Below are positions 16,648 to 25,396 of a DNA stretch of 64,000 nt, piece by piece; the first letter of the stretch is position 1, and the number at the start of each line of letters is the position of its first letter. The stretch lies in contig JACRPL010000021.1 in NCBI GenBank assembly GCA_016223245.1, positions 101,725-165,724 of the forward strand, in the 5' to 3' direction. The notes beneath the pieces were generated by a model. The model saw only the letters and a list, made by a program, of their open reading frames with translations. It was not told the origin of the DNA and searched no databases. The DNA comes from Candidatus Saganbacteria bacterium. GTDB lineage: Bacteria; Margulisbacteria; WOR-1; XYC2-FULL-46-14; XYC2-FULL-37-10. Made by a program: the position numbers and the translations under genes.

Positions 16648-18007
16648 AAAGAATGTTTCTATAATTATTAGGTCTCATAACGAAGAGAAATGGATCGCGG
16701 CTTGCCTGCAGGCCGTCTTCAAGCAAGATTATAGGGACTTTGAGGTAATACTTATTGACAACAAGAGCAGTGATAAGACTGTCAAAAAAGCACAGGCATT
16801 TCCGGTTAAAATAGTTTCAATCGATAATTTCTTGCCTGGCAAAGCGATCAATATTGGCATAGAAAATTCAACCGGTAAGTATGTTGTCTGTCTTTCGGCC
16901 CATTGTATCCCGGTCGATAACTGTTGGCTTTCGAATCTGCTCAAGGATTTTGATGATGACAAGGTTGCCGGTGTTTATGGCCGGCAGGAACCGATGGCAT
17001 TCACTTCCGATACCGATAAACGCGACCTGATAACAGTTTTTGGCCTTGACAGAAAAGTGCAATTCAAGGACAGTTTTTTCCACAACGCCAATAGTATGTT
17101 CCGCAGGGATGTCTGGGGGAAAATACCGTTTGATGAAAACATCTCGAATATTGAAGATCGAATTTGGGCAAGAGATGTACTCAAGGCAGGGTATAAAATT
17201 ATTTATGAGCCCGACGCTAGTGTTTATCATTGGCATGGGATCCACCAGAACCAAAATCTAGAACGTTGCACTAATGTTGTAAAGATAATAGAGAATCTTA
17301 ATGGTTTGGACGGTCGAAACTATAATCACCTTCAACTCAAGGACCTAAATATTTTAGCCTTGATCCCTGTAAAAGGTGAAAGTTGTATGCTTGGTGGGCG
17401 GTCATTGTTGGAATACGCTATCAACAGCGTAAAGGAATCACAATTTGTCAAACAAATAGTTGTTTACACTGATTCAGATGAACACGCCGACCTCGCCAGG
17501 AAATTAGGTGCTAATGTGCCGTTTATGAGGGACAGCTCACTTTCGGCAGAGCATATAGGGCTAGAAAATGTTTTTCAGCAAGCCGTTTTAGAATTGGAAA
17601 ACAAAGGGATAATGGCCGACATAATTGTTACTTTAGAGGTGACTTTTCCTTTTCGGCCAAAAGGGTTTATTGACCAGTTGATCATAAGACTTGTCAAGGA
17701 AGGTTTGGATAGCGTGGTTGCGGCTAGGACGGAATTCGGTTCCTGTTGGGTAAAAGAGCCTGAAGGATTGAAGCAAGTTGATTCCGGTTTTGTTCCCAGG
17801 AAATTCAAGGAGCCGGTCTATGTAAGCATCAAAGGTCTCGCCTGCGCGACCCATCCACAATTTTTACGGGAAGGGCGGCTTCTAGGAGAAAAAGTCGGCA
17901 TTGTTGAAATCAATGATCCATATGCCTCTATCGAAGTAAGAAATGAAGAAGGGTTGCGGTTTGCCGGACTATTAGTAGATAATTGGTCGGACAGGAATAT
18001 TAAATGA
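16640..18007 (+). CDS. GT2 glycosyltransferase fused to a CMP-sugar-synthetase-like domain
   Basis: A 455-residue two-domain protein. Residues 1 to about 230 are a GT2 domain (VSIIIRSHNEEKW, then CLSAHCIP and VYGRQEP, with NIEDRIWA near 170). Residues about 236-455 resemble a cytidylyltransferase: ILALIPVKGES, RSLLEYAINSVKES, VVYTDSDEHADLARKLGANVPF and a TLEVTFPFRP segment correspond in order to NeuA motifs. The signature ARGGSKxxxxKN is replaced by PVKGESCMLGG, so CTP binding may be altered or lost. The fusion could pass CMP-sugar directly from synthesis to transfer, or the second domain may be regulatory. The GT2 half is closely related to that of the fusion at 46803. Confidence 0.72.
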   Translation: MDKKNVSIIIRSHNEEKWIAACLQAVFKQDYRDFEVILIDNKSSDKTVKKAQAFPVKIVSIDNFLPGKAINIGIENSTGKYVVCLSAHCIPVDNCWLSNLLKDFDDDKVAGVYGRQEPMAFTSDTDKRDLITVFGLDRKVQFKDSFFHNANSMFRRDVWGKIPFDENISNIEDRIWARDVLKAGYKIIYEPDASVYHWHGIHQNQNLERCTNVVKIIENLNGLDGRNYNHLQLKDLNILALIPVKGESCMLGGRSLLEYAINSVKESQFVKQIVVYTDSDEHADLARKLGANVPFMRDSSLSAEHIGLENVFQQAVLELENKGIMADIIVTLEVTFPFRPKGFIDQLIIRLVKEGLDSVVAARTEFGSCWVKEPEGLKQVDSGFVPRKFKEPVYVSIKGLACATHPQFLREGRLLGEKVGIVEINDPYASIEVRNEEGLRFAGLLVDNWSDRNIK

Positions 18008-19050
18008 AAGAAATTTTAGCCTCTGATAGTAATATCAAAGAATTATTCTTAAGTATTTTGGAAAAAGAAAATGTCCGTCCCGATGTTGCCAAATTTTTAG
18101 TCGAGGGGATCGTTCAGGCTTCACTTCGTGGGGTTGATTCGCACGGAATCAGATTGTTCCATCATTATCTGCAAGGATTTATCCACGGCCGGTTGAATAG
18201 AGATCCGAAATATGATTTTAAACTTACTTCGCCTTCAACTGGAAAACTCGATGGTGATCATGCCCCTGGCCACGCGGCAGGAGCTGAAGGGATGATGAAA
18301 GCGATCGGGATAGCTAGCACAAACGGGATCGGTGCGGTTGCCGTTCACAATTCCAGCCATTTTGGAGCAGCGGCCTATTTTGCTCATATGGCTGCGGGTG
18401 AAGATATGATTGGCTTGAGTTTTACCCATGCGACAGCCCATGTAGTCCCTTTCGGCGGCTTGAGGCCATTTTTAGGTAATAATCCGATCTGCTTAGTTGC
18501 GCCATGTGAAGGTGAGTATCCATTTTGTCTTGATATGGCAACAACTGTTGCGACATTTAATAAAGTCCAGCAATATAAAGAACTAGGAAATGAAATGCCT
18601 CCTGGCTGGGGAGTAGATGAAAAAGGGAACGAAACAAATGACCCGAACGATCTAAGAAGCCTTCTTCCAATTGGCGGATATAAGGGATTCGGCCTAAGCA
18701 TGATGGTTGAAATACTTTGTGGTCTTTTGACAGGATCTCCCTTTGGCCCCAACGTCAGTGCGATGTTCGGAACGCCGATGGACGCGAAGCGATTACTTGG
18801 TCATTTCTTTTTGGCGATAAGGATCGATGCATTTGAAGATCCGATTATGTTTAAAAGCCGATTGAAGAAAATGGTGGACGAATTGAGAAGCGAGCCATCC
18901 AAGGATCCGGAAAAACCCATTATTGCGCCGGGTGATCCGGAGAAAAAAACATGGAAGAAACGCTCAAAAGAGGGTATACCGGTGCCAGAAATGGTATTAA
19001 ACCAATTCAAGCAACTGGCGGGTAACTATAAGGTGCCTTTTAATTTATAA
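18004..19050 (+). CDS. Malate/L-lactate dehydrogenase (Ldh2) family oxidoreductase
   Basis: A 348-residue NAD(P)-dependent 2-hydroxyacid dehydrogenase of the Ldh2/MDH2/YlbC fold, unrelated to classic lactate dehydrogenase. RGVDSHGIR near residue 40, NSSHFGAAAYF near 120 and GGYKGFGLSMMVEI near 225 are the family's conserved blocks. Members interconvert 2-hydroxy and 2-oxo acids or related substrates such as ureidoglycolate. In this island it could supply the 2-oxo acid used by the E1 complex 3 kb downstream or act on a sugar acid. It overlaps the preceding fusion gene by four bases and is followed by the ABC flippase. Confidence 0.85.
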   Translation: MKEILASDSNIKELFLSILEKENVRPDVAKFLVEGIVQASLRGVDSHGIRLFHHYLQGFIHGRLNRDPKYDFKLTSPSTGKLDGDHAPGHAAGAEGMMKAIGIASTNGIGAVAVHNSSHFGAAAYFAHMAAGEDMIGLSFTHATAHVVPFGGLRPFLGNNPICLVAPCEGEYPFCLDMATTVATFNKVQQYKELGNEMPPGWGVDEKGNETNDPNDLRSLLPIGGYKGFGLSMMVEILCGLLTGSPFGPNVSAMFGTPMDAKRLLGHFFLAIRIDAFEDPIMFKSRLKKMVDELRSEPSKDPEKPIIAPGDPEKKTWKKRSKEGIPVPEMVLNQFKQLAGNYKVPFNL

Positions 19051-19061
19051 TGGAGAAAAAC

Positions 19062-20852
19062 ATGAAAATGTCTGGTAAGTCTATCGAAACAATAAAGTAT
19101 TTTATTTCAAAAAAATGGCGAGCAATGGTCGTGATCCTTATCCTGAGCTTTTTGGTCGCATTTTTTGAAAGTCTTTCCGCGGTGGTAGTTTACCCTGTGC
19201 TGTCTGTGTTAGTGCCTGAAACTGCTGTTGAGGCGGGAGCCGGACAATTCATCGCTATTATGAATTTGATAACACATAATTCATTTTTTTCCCCTTTAGT
19301 TACAGTTGTGCTGATATTGTTCAGCCTTACACTCCTTAAATTATCATTGAGTTATTTCAATACGGTATTCTCAGGCTTATACGCAGGCAGGATTTTCCAA
19401 GAAACGCAGATCAAGATGATGTCTGTACTGTTGAATTCCGATTACCAGTTTTTGATCAATACCAAAAAGGGGGATCTTGTTTTCCGGCTCACAACTGCGC
19501 CGGGATATGTGAGCAAAGTAATTGGGATGCTCACATTAATGCTTGTTGAACTCCTAAAAACCGCAATGATGCTCATTGTGCTTTTCGTGGTTTCACCTGT
19601 GGTAACGGTTATTCTATTGGCTGCTTCCTCCATTTATTATTTTGTGACCAAGTCAATTGCCCAGCGGGTTTCATATGGAACGGGAAGTGGACGGGCTGTT
19701 AGCGCTTCAAATCAGACAATCCATGCCATGAATGCGCTTAAAGGGATAAAAAGCATTCGCCTTTTTGGCGTCGTCAGCCATTGGATCGAAATGTTCAGCC
19801 GGGAATGCATGAATTTCTATCATTATGCCTTAAAAGATCTGGTTATCAGCAGCCTGCCGGCAAGCCTGCTGGAACTAGTTTATATCTCTTTCCTTTGTGT
19901 CATGGTCGTTTATTTCAGCAATGTTAAGGGAGGCGTGCTCGGCAGTTTGCCGATGATCGGCGTATTTGTTTATTCACTGCTTAAGATCATGCCTTCGTTA
20001 AGATTGTTAAGCAGTTATGGTATGGGGCTGATGGCGATCCTCCCTAATGCTGAAGCTGCTTACTTGGCGATCAGGGAAGCGGAGGAGCACCGAGACCATC
20101 TTGGAGGGAACAGGCAATTGAAGAAATTCACTTCGGAAATCGAGATCAGGGAAGTGACCTTCAATTACCAGAACGCAAAAAAACCAGCAGTTATTGATGT
20201 GTCTTTTACTGTGAAACGAGGAGAATTTATTGGCATCATTGGTTCTTCCGGATCAGGAAAAACAACATTGCTTGATCTTTTGTCCGGATTGTTAAACCCG
20301 ACGTCCGGCCGGATATTGATTGATGGAATTCCGATTGTTGATTATCTGCCAGCTTCGCTCTGCGAGCATATCGGCTATGTCGGACAGGAAACATTCTTTT
20401 TTAATGATACTATAAGAAATAATATCCTTTTCGGTCGGGCAGGGTTTGATGAGAAAAATGTCAAGGAAGCGCTGAAAAAAGCCGATATCCTCGATTTTAT
20501 TTTAGGTCTTCAGGGCGGCCTTGATTTTATTCTGGCAGATGATGGTATGAAGATTTCGGGCGGACAGCGCCAGCGTCTTTCCATTGCACGAGCCTTGCTC
20601 CGCAACCCGGAAATTATCCTGCTTGATGAAGCGACCAGCGCACTCGATCACTTAGCCGAAGAAAATGTCATGGAAACAATCCTTAAACTGGTCAGGGAAG
20701 AGGGGAAAACGGTGATCTTTGTTACGCATCGGAAAAGCGCGATCAAGGATGCTAACAGGGTGGTTGAAATGAGAGATGGAAGGATTATCGATATTATTGT
20801 GCGCGAACCGATCAGGGAAATGATCCAAAAGGTGCGGATATATAATGAATAA
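19062..20852 (+). CDS. ABC exporter/flippase with fused membrane and ATPase domains
   Basis: A 596-residue half-transporter of the MsbA/PglK type. The N-terminal ~330 residues have six likely membrane segments. The ATPase follows, with Walker A GSSGSGKTT at residues 394-402, the SGGQRQR signature from residue 499 and ILLDEATSALD as Walker B. As a homodimer it probably flips lipid-linked oligosaccharide across the inner membrane, as PglK does. The ATG at 19062 is preferred over one at 19050 because the GGAG at 19052-19055 is well spaced for it. It overlaps neuB by 8 bases. A Wzy-like polymerase is also present at 57442, so two assembly routes may be mixed here. Confidence 0.88.
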   Translation: MKMSGKSIETIKYFISKKWRAMVVILILSFLVAFFESLSAVVVYPVLSVLVPETAVEAGAGQFIAIMNLITHNSFFSPLVTVVLILFSLTLLKLSLSYFNTVFSGLYAGRIFQETQIKMMSVLLNSDYQFLINTKKGDLVFRLTTAPGYVSKVIGMLTLMLVELLKTAMMLIVLFVVSPVVTVILLAASSIYYFVTKSIAQRVSYGTGSGRAVSASNQTIHAMNALKGIKSIRLFGVVSHWIEMFSRECMNFYHYALKDLVISSLPASLLELVYISFLCVMVVYFSNVKGGVLGSLPMIGVFVYSLLKIMPSLRLLSSYGMGLMAILPNAEAAYLAIREAEEHRDHLGGNRQLKKFTSEIEIREVTFNYQNAKKPAVIDVSFTVKRGEFIGIIGSSGSGKTTLLDLLSGLLNPTSGRILIDGIPIVDYLPASLCEHIGYVGQETFFFNDTIRNNILFGRAGFDEKNVKEALKKADILDFILGLQGGLDFILADDGMKISGGQRQRLSIARALLRNPEIILLDEATSALDHLAEENVMETILKLVREEGKTVIFVTHRKSAIKDANRVVEMRDGRIIDIIVREPIREMIQKVRIYNE

Positions 20853-21897
20853 AAAGTTAATTAAAATAGGGGACCATTTGATCGGGAAAAATCAGCCGGT
20901 ATTTATAATTGCCGAAGCGGGCGTCAATCATAACGGCAGTTTAAAGCGGGCGAAGAAAATGGTGATTGCCGCTAAAAAGATTGGGGCGGACGCGATAAAA
21001 TTTCAAACCTTTATTGCCGAGGAACTGGTCACGAAAGATGCGCCGAAAGCAGAATATCAAAAAAGGCAAAGCGGCGTAGGATCGCAATATGAGATGCTCA
21101 AATCCCTGGAATTGTCGGAAATGGATTTTGTGGAACTGCAGCATTTTTGCAGCAAGCAAGGTATAATCTTTTTATCGACTCCATTTGAATTGCGAAGCGC
21201 GGAGCTTCTCGATCGGCTTCAGGTGCCGGCGTTCAAGATAAGTTCCGGCGAGTTGACCAATCTGCCGCTCCTTTCAAAAATAGCGGCTTTTGGCAAGCCC
21301 ATCATATTATCAACCGGGATGTCAAATTTAAGCGAGATCAGAGAGGCCGTGGACGAGATTTATGCCGAGGGGAACCGGAAGTTGATTTTGCTGCACTGCA
21401 CCTCAAATTATCCTACCAGACCGGAAAATGTCAACCTGCTGGCAATGGAAACCATGAGAAGGGCATTTAGTGTTCCCATTGGATATTCGGATCACACACT
21501 GGGGATTGAGATAGCGGTCGCGGCCGTCGCCCTCGGAGCCTGTGTGATTGAAAAGCATTTTACGCTTGACCGGAATCTGCCAGGGCCTGATCATCAAGTG
21601 TCGCTGGAGCCGGAAGAATTCAAAGCAATGGTTGCGACAGTCAGGAACACTGAACAGGCGCTGGGCAGCGGAAAAAAAGAACCGCGGTTTTCAGAACGGA
21701 AGATTGCAAAGGTCGCCAGGAAAAGCTTGGTTGCCGCCAGCAATATTCCCGGCGGTACTAAGCTGATCGCAGAAATGTTGACCGTCAAACGGCCAGGGAC
21801 AGGGATCTCGCCAGAATATATTAGCGTTGTTCTTGGCAAAATCACCCGGCGGGCGCTGAAGCGGGATACCGTTATTTCGTGGGGAATGATCCGATGA
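20845..21897 (+). CDS. neuB: N-acetylneuraminate/legionaminate synthase family protein
   Basis: A 350-residue NeuB-type condensing enzyme: a TIM barrel starting IIAEAGVNHNGSLKRAK, with KFQTFIAEELV, an STPFE block, an IEKHFTLDRNLPGPDHQ block near residue 235 and a C-terminal SAF domain from about 285. It joins phosphoenolpyruvate to a 6-carbon N-acyl amino sugar. GVNHNG and PGPDHQ are the sialic/legionaminic forms, unlike the PseI version at 7093. With NeuC at 26055 and LegB at 56446 a legionaminic-type product is more likely than sialic acid, but sequence alone does not decide. It overlaps the E1 alpha gene by four bases, which ties sugar condensation to the acyl-transfer genes. Confidence 0.88.
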   Translation: MNKKLIKIGDHLIGKNQPVFIIAEAGVNHNGSLKRAKKMVIAAKKIGADAIKFQTFIAEELVTKDAPKAEYQKRQSGVGSQYEMLKSLELSEMDFVELQHFCSKQGIIFLSTPFELRSAELLDRLQVPAFKISSGELTNLPLLSKIAAFGKPIILSTGMSNLSEIREAVDEIYAEGNRKLILLHCTSNYPTRPENVNLLAMETMRRAFSVPIGYSDHTLGIEIAVAAVALGACVIEKHFTLDRNLPGPDHQVSLEPEEFKAMVATVRNTEQALGSGKKEPRFSERKIAKVARKSLVAASNIPGGTKLIAEMLTVKRPGTGISPEYISVVLGKITRRALKRDTVISWGMIR

Positions 21898-22874
21898 ACG
21901 TTGGTAATCAAGAATTAATTGGATATTTGCGGCAGATGATTGTCATTCGTCACTTTGAAGAAAAAGTTGATTGGTTGTTTGCCAGGGGAAAGATCATGGG
22001 GACTTCTCATCTTTGTGTCGGGCAGGAAGCGATTGCTGTTGGGGCCTGCGCTGCTCTTCGTACTGAAGATTACATTACCAGTAACCACCGGGGACATGGA
22101 CACTTCATTGCTAAGGGCGGAGACCCCAAAAAGATAATGGCTGAAATTTTCGGCAAGGCAACCGGCTACTGCAAAGGTAAGGGTGGAACCCAGCACATGT
22201 GTTGTACGGAAGTCGGGCATCTTGGCTCAAACGGGATAACCGGCGGCCAGATCCCGATTGCGACCGGAATTGCGTTTGCGATTAAGTATAACCGCGAGTC
22301 GAAAGTGGTTATTTGTTTTCTTGGAGATGGGGCGACCAACCAGGGAATTTTTCACGAAGCGCTGAACATGGCTGCCCTCTGGAAACTCCCCGTTGTTTAT
22401 GTTTGCGAAAACAACCGGTACGCGATGTCGACCCCGGTTCAGGAAGGGCTTTCGGTTGAACATATCGCTGAACGGGCGGCCGGCTACGGCATGCCCGGCT
22501 TGATTGTTGATGGGAATGATCCACTAGCGATCAAGGAAACAGTTGTCCGGGCTGTAGAACTGGCCAGAGAAGGTAAAGGACCAAGCCTGGTTGAAGCCAA
22601 AACATACCGTCTCCTCGGCCATTCCAAGAGCGATCCCCGCCAGTACAGGACAAAAGAGGAAGAAAAGGCGGCGTGGAAAAATGAACCGATCCGCCGGTTC
22701 GTTGATTTTTTAAAAAAACAGAAGGCCATTGGCGATGATGAGCTGAAAAAAATTGAAGCCGATGTCCAAGCAGAGATTGAGGCAGCGGTCGAATATGCGG
22801 AGAATAGCCCGTTGCCTGGACTGGAAGTTGCCTTCGAGGATATTTTTGTTTATTCTAATGAGGCGGCCCAATGA
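21894..22874 (+). CDS. TPP-dependent 2-oxo acid dehydrogenase E1 alpha subunit
   Basis: A 326-residue E1 alpha of the pyruvate/acetoin dehydrogenase type. The thiamine diphosphate motif runs from GDGATN (residues 144-149) to ENN (172-174), the SNHRGHGHF segment near residue 62 supplies the active-site histidines, and a YRLLGHSKSDP loop lies near 240. With the beta subunit it should decarboxylate a 2-oxo acid and load the acyl group on a lipoyl arm. The start at 21894 gives a 4-base overlap with neuB. The presence of E1 inside a nonulosonic acid operon, followed by a chimeric lipoyl protein and not by E2/E3, argues against a housekeeping role. Composition is GC-richer than the flanks (about 53% on one sampled line). 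Confidence 0.9.
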   Translation: MNVGNQELIGYLRQMIVIRHFEEKVDWLFARGKIMGTSHLCVGQEAIAVGACAALRTEDYITSNHRGHGHFIAKGGDPKKIMAEIFGKATGYCKGKGGTQHMCCTEVGHLGSNGITGGQIPIATGIAFAIKYNRESKVVICFLGDGATNQGIFHEALNMAALWKLPVVYVCENNRYAMSTPVQEGLSVEHIAERAAGYGMPGLIVDGNDPLAIKETVVRAVELAREGKGPSLVEAKTYRLLGHSKSDPRQYRTKEEEKAAWKNEPIRRFVDFLKKQKAIGDDELKKIEADVQAEIEAAVEYAENSPLPGLEVAFEDIFVYSNEAAQ

Positions 22875-23848
22875 AAGAAATGTATTACTGGCAAGCTATC
22901 CAGGAAGCGATGGCCGAAGAAATGGAGCGCGACCGGCGAGTTTTCCTGTTAGGTGAGGACATTGCCGAGTATGGAGGCGCTTTCGGCGTGACACGCGGCC
23001 TGCTTGAAAAATTCGGCAAGCATAGGATTGTCAATACGCCGATTTCCGAGCCGGGAATCGTTGGTCTGGCGACCGGAGCTGCGCTCAAAGGATTACGTCC
23101 AATTGTTGAAATCATGTTTATGGATTTTATGACTCTGTGTTCAGATCAAATATTAAACCATGCAGCCAAATACGCTTATATGTATGCTGGCATGGTTAAT
23201 GTTCCGCTGGTGATAAGGACTCCGGCTGGCGGCCGGCGGGCCTACGGTCCAACCCATTCACAAAGCTTGGAATCATGGTTTATGCGTGTTCCTGGCCTCA
23301 AGGTTGTGGCTCCTTCTGACCCCGCCGACGCCAAAGGATTGCTTAAAACAGCAATCCGCGATGATAACCCGGTACTTTTTGTCGAACATAAAATGCTCTA
23401 TGCGGTCAAAGGCCCGGTGCCGAAAAAAGAATATCTCATCCCGTTCGGTCAGGCGGCTATCCGCCGCTCAGGAAACGATGTCACGATTGTGACCTACTCG
23501 GAGATGGTTCCTCGCGCACTACGCACCGCCGAGAAATTGTCGGAAGAAAATATCGATGCCGAAGTTATTGATTTACGCACCCTGGCACCGCTTGATTTAC
23601 CGGCAGTTTTTGCTTCCGTGAAAAAGACCGGCAGGGTACTGATTGCTGAAGAAGGATGGAAAACCGGTGGTGTCGGGGCAGAGATTAGCGCGGCGATCGG
23701 CGAGAATGTCCTAGAATATTTGGAAGCGCCGATCCGTCGGGTAGCGGCCAAAGACGTTCATATCCCTTCGAGTGATGTTCTGGAAAAATTGGTCTTGCCG
23801 GACGAGAATGATATTTACGACGCGGCTATGGAAATAATGGGAGGTTAA
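22871..23848 (+). CDS. TPP-dependent 2-oxo acid dehydrogenase E1 beta subunit
   Basis: A 325-residue transketolase-like E1 beta. FLLGEDIAEYGG and NTPISEPGIVGLATGAA in the first 70 residues, FMDFMTLCSDQI near residue 82 and a C-terminal transketolase domain with VTYSEMVPRALRTAEKL and VIDLRTLAPLD segments match pyruvate and acetoin dehydrogenase E1 beta along the whole length. It should pair with the alpha subunit to form the alpha2-beta2 E1. The ATG overlaps the alpha stop by four bases. The next gene begins three bases after the stop and encodes the lipoyl domain protein that E1 would load. All catalytic regions appear intact. Confidence 0.9.
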   Translation: MKEMYYWQAIQEAMAEEMERDRRVFLLGEDIAEYGGAFGVTRGLLEKFGKHRIVNTPISEPGIVGLATGAALKGLRPIVEIMFMDFMTLCSDQILNHAAKYAYMYAGMVNVPLVIRTPAGGRRAYGPTHSQSLESWFMRVPGLKVVAPSDPADAKGLLKTAIRDDNPVLFVEHKMLYAVKGPVPKKEYLIPFGQAAIRRSGNDVTIVTYSEMVPRALRTAEKLSEENIDAEVIDLRTLAPLDLPAVFASVKKTGRVLIAEEGWKTGGVGAEISAAIGENVLEYLEAPIRRVAAKDVHIPSSDVLEKLVLPDENDIYDAAMEIMGG

Positions 23849-23851
23849 TTA

Positions 23852-25396
23852 ATGGCAACGGAAATTATTATTCCTAAAATGGGGGTCAATATGACCGAGG
23901 CGATCCTGTCCCGCTGGCTGAAGCAGGAAGGGGAGCTCGTGAACAAAGGTGAGCCGGTTGTTATGATTGAAACGGACAAGGCGATTTTTGAAATAGAAGC
24001 TGAGGATGCGGGAAATCTCTTGAAGCAAGTTGTTAGAGAAGGGGAAACAGTTCCGGTAATGAAAGTGATCGGTTATATAGGAACGCCGGGCGAAAAATTG
24101 CTGGAGAACAAAAAAATTGAAACTAAAACGGGAGATGGTGGAGAAATAAAAACCGAAACAAAAACCAAAGCAAGTCCCGCAGCCAGGCGGCTTGCCAAGG
24201 AAAATAGTTTATCGCTCGAAACGATATCACCGACCGGCCCAAAAGGGGAAGTGACGGTCGAAGATGTGGAAAATGCACTGACATCAATTAAGGTTTCCTG
24301 GGCGGGGAAATTATCCGATGCTTTTATTAACAGTTTAAAGGGGGATATTCAGCGGTTTGCCGCATTGGGATCAGAAGATAAAATTAAACAATATAAGAAC
24401 AATGGGGCAGAGATCGGCGCGGGAGTTGTCATTGGTAAAGGAAGTTATATCATTGCCGAATATCTGGAGATAGGCGACGGGACAAAGATCGGAGACAATT
24501 GCGTGATCAGTTGTCGCAAGATTAAATTAGGGGAAATGAATTTTATCGGCCGAAATTCAGAGATCAGTTGCAAGGAGCTCCTGATTGGCGATGTCCTGTA
24601 CGCGGTCGGAGATTTTTTGATTGGCGGTGGCGGGGAACAGGAACCCAATGCTCGTTTGTGGATTGGCAATAATTGTTTCCTTGGGAAGGGGGTGGTTCTT
24701 AATCCGTGTGAGGAGATTATCCTTGAGGACGAGGTTTGCTTGAGCCCGTGGGCAAAGGTTTTTACCCACAGCCACTGGCAGTCGGCGCTTGACGGTTACA
24801 ATGCCGATTTCGCACCGGTCCGGATTAAGAAAGGAGCCTGGTTGGGACCCGCTTCATTTGTTATGCCCGGCGTAACGATAGGCGCAGGGGCGACGGTCAC
24901 CGGCAATTCGTTTGTTGCCCTTGATGTCCCGCCGCGTTCCCTGGCTGGCGGTGTCCCTGCGAAGGTTATAAAGTCGTCTGACCATTATCCTAAACGGCTG
25001 ACTCCCGAACAGAAAGACGCGCTCTTAAAAGGAATTATAGTTGAACTTGTTCTTAAGCTTAAGGACAAGGGATATGGGGTGGAAGAAAAAATATTCTCTG
25101 ATCGTCTGGCGCTGACTGTCCGCCGATCGGGTGTGGAAGCGAAGATCGTATACTCCAGCGCGCTCGATGCGGAAATTGTGCGGCAGGTGATGGAAGGGAC
25201 AAATCGACTGATTATTATAGGTTTTTACCTTGATTTAAAAGGATTGGATGGGACCGAGTTGTCGGTTTTTGATCTGACGGCTCGTTCAGCGACGGGTAGA
25301 CGGGATGAATTATCCGATGAAGTGCGCGAGCATTTAAGGAAAAGAGGCATCCGGTTTACTCCAATACTATGGAGATACATGGAGGGTTTGAAATGA
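23852..25396 (+). CDS. Lipoyl / E1-E3-binding / left-handed beta-helix acyltransferase chimera
   Basis: A 514-residue protein with an E2-like front and a non-E2 back. Residues 1-80 are a lipoyl domain (IPKMGVNMTEA; the lipoylated lysine is K43 in ETDKA). A charged linker follows. Residues about 107-143 are a peripheral-subunit-binding domain (SPAARRLAKEN, TGPKGEVTVEDV). In place of the chloramphenicol-acetyltransferase-like E2 core with its HxxxDG motif, residues about 178-365 are hexapeptide repeats (IGDGTKIGDNCVIS, IGNNCFLG, MPGVTIGAGATVTG) with FTHSHW, His306/His308, as likely catalytic residues. Residues about 375-514 form an unrecognised C-terminal domain. Inference: acyl groups loaded on K43 by E1 are passed to a sugar amine or hydroxyl. 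Confidence 0.85.
   Translation: MATEIIIPKMGVNMTEAILSRWLKQEGELVNKGEPVVMIETDKAIFEIEAEDAGNLLKQVVREGETVPVMKVIGYIGTPGEKLLENKKIETKTGDGGEIKTETKTKASPAARRLAKENSLSLETISPTGPKGEVTVEDVENALTSIKVSWAGKLSDAFINSLKGDIQRFAALGSEDKIKQYKNNGAEIGAGVVIGKGSYIIAEYLEIGDGTKIGDNCVISCRKIKLGEMNFIGRNSEISCKELLIGDVLYAVGDFLIGGGGEQEPNARLWIGNNCFLGKGVVLNPCEEIILEDEVCLSPWAKVFTHSHWQSALDGYNADFAPVRIKKGAWLGPASFVMPGVTIGAGATVTGNSFVALDVPPRSLAGGVPAKVIKSSDHYPKRLTPEQKDALLKGIIVELVLKLKDKGYGVEEKIFSDRLALTVRRSGVEAKIVYSSALDAEIVRQVMEGTNRLIIIGFYLDLKGLDGTELSVFDLTARSATGRRDELSDEVREHLRKRGIRFTPILWRYMEGLK

Noticed and set aside
21894-23848. Housekeeping pyruvate dehydrogenase operon
   Set aside because: E1 alpha and beta are intact, but the third protein lacks the E2 catalytic core and no E3 follows; the flanking genes, overlapping by four bases, are neuB, PIG-L and neuC.
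23852-25396. Assembly artefact joining an E2 fragment to an acyltransferase
   Set aside because: The frame is continuous through both linkers, composition does not change at the joins as far as can be seen, and the flanking overlaps are regular. It is not fully excluded without read data.
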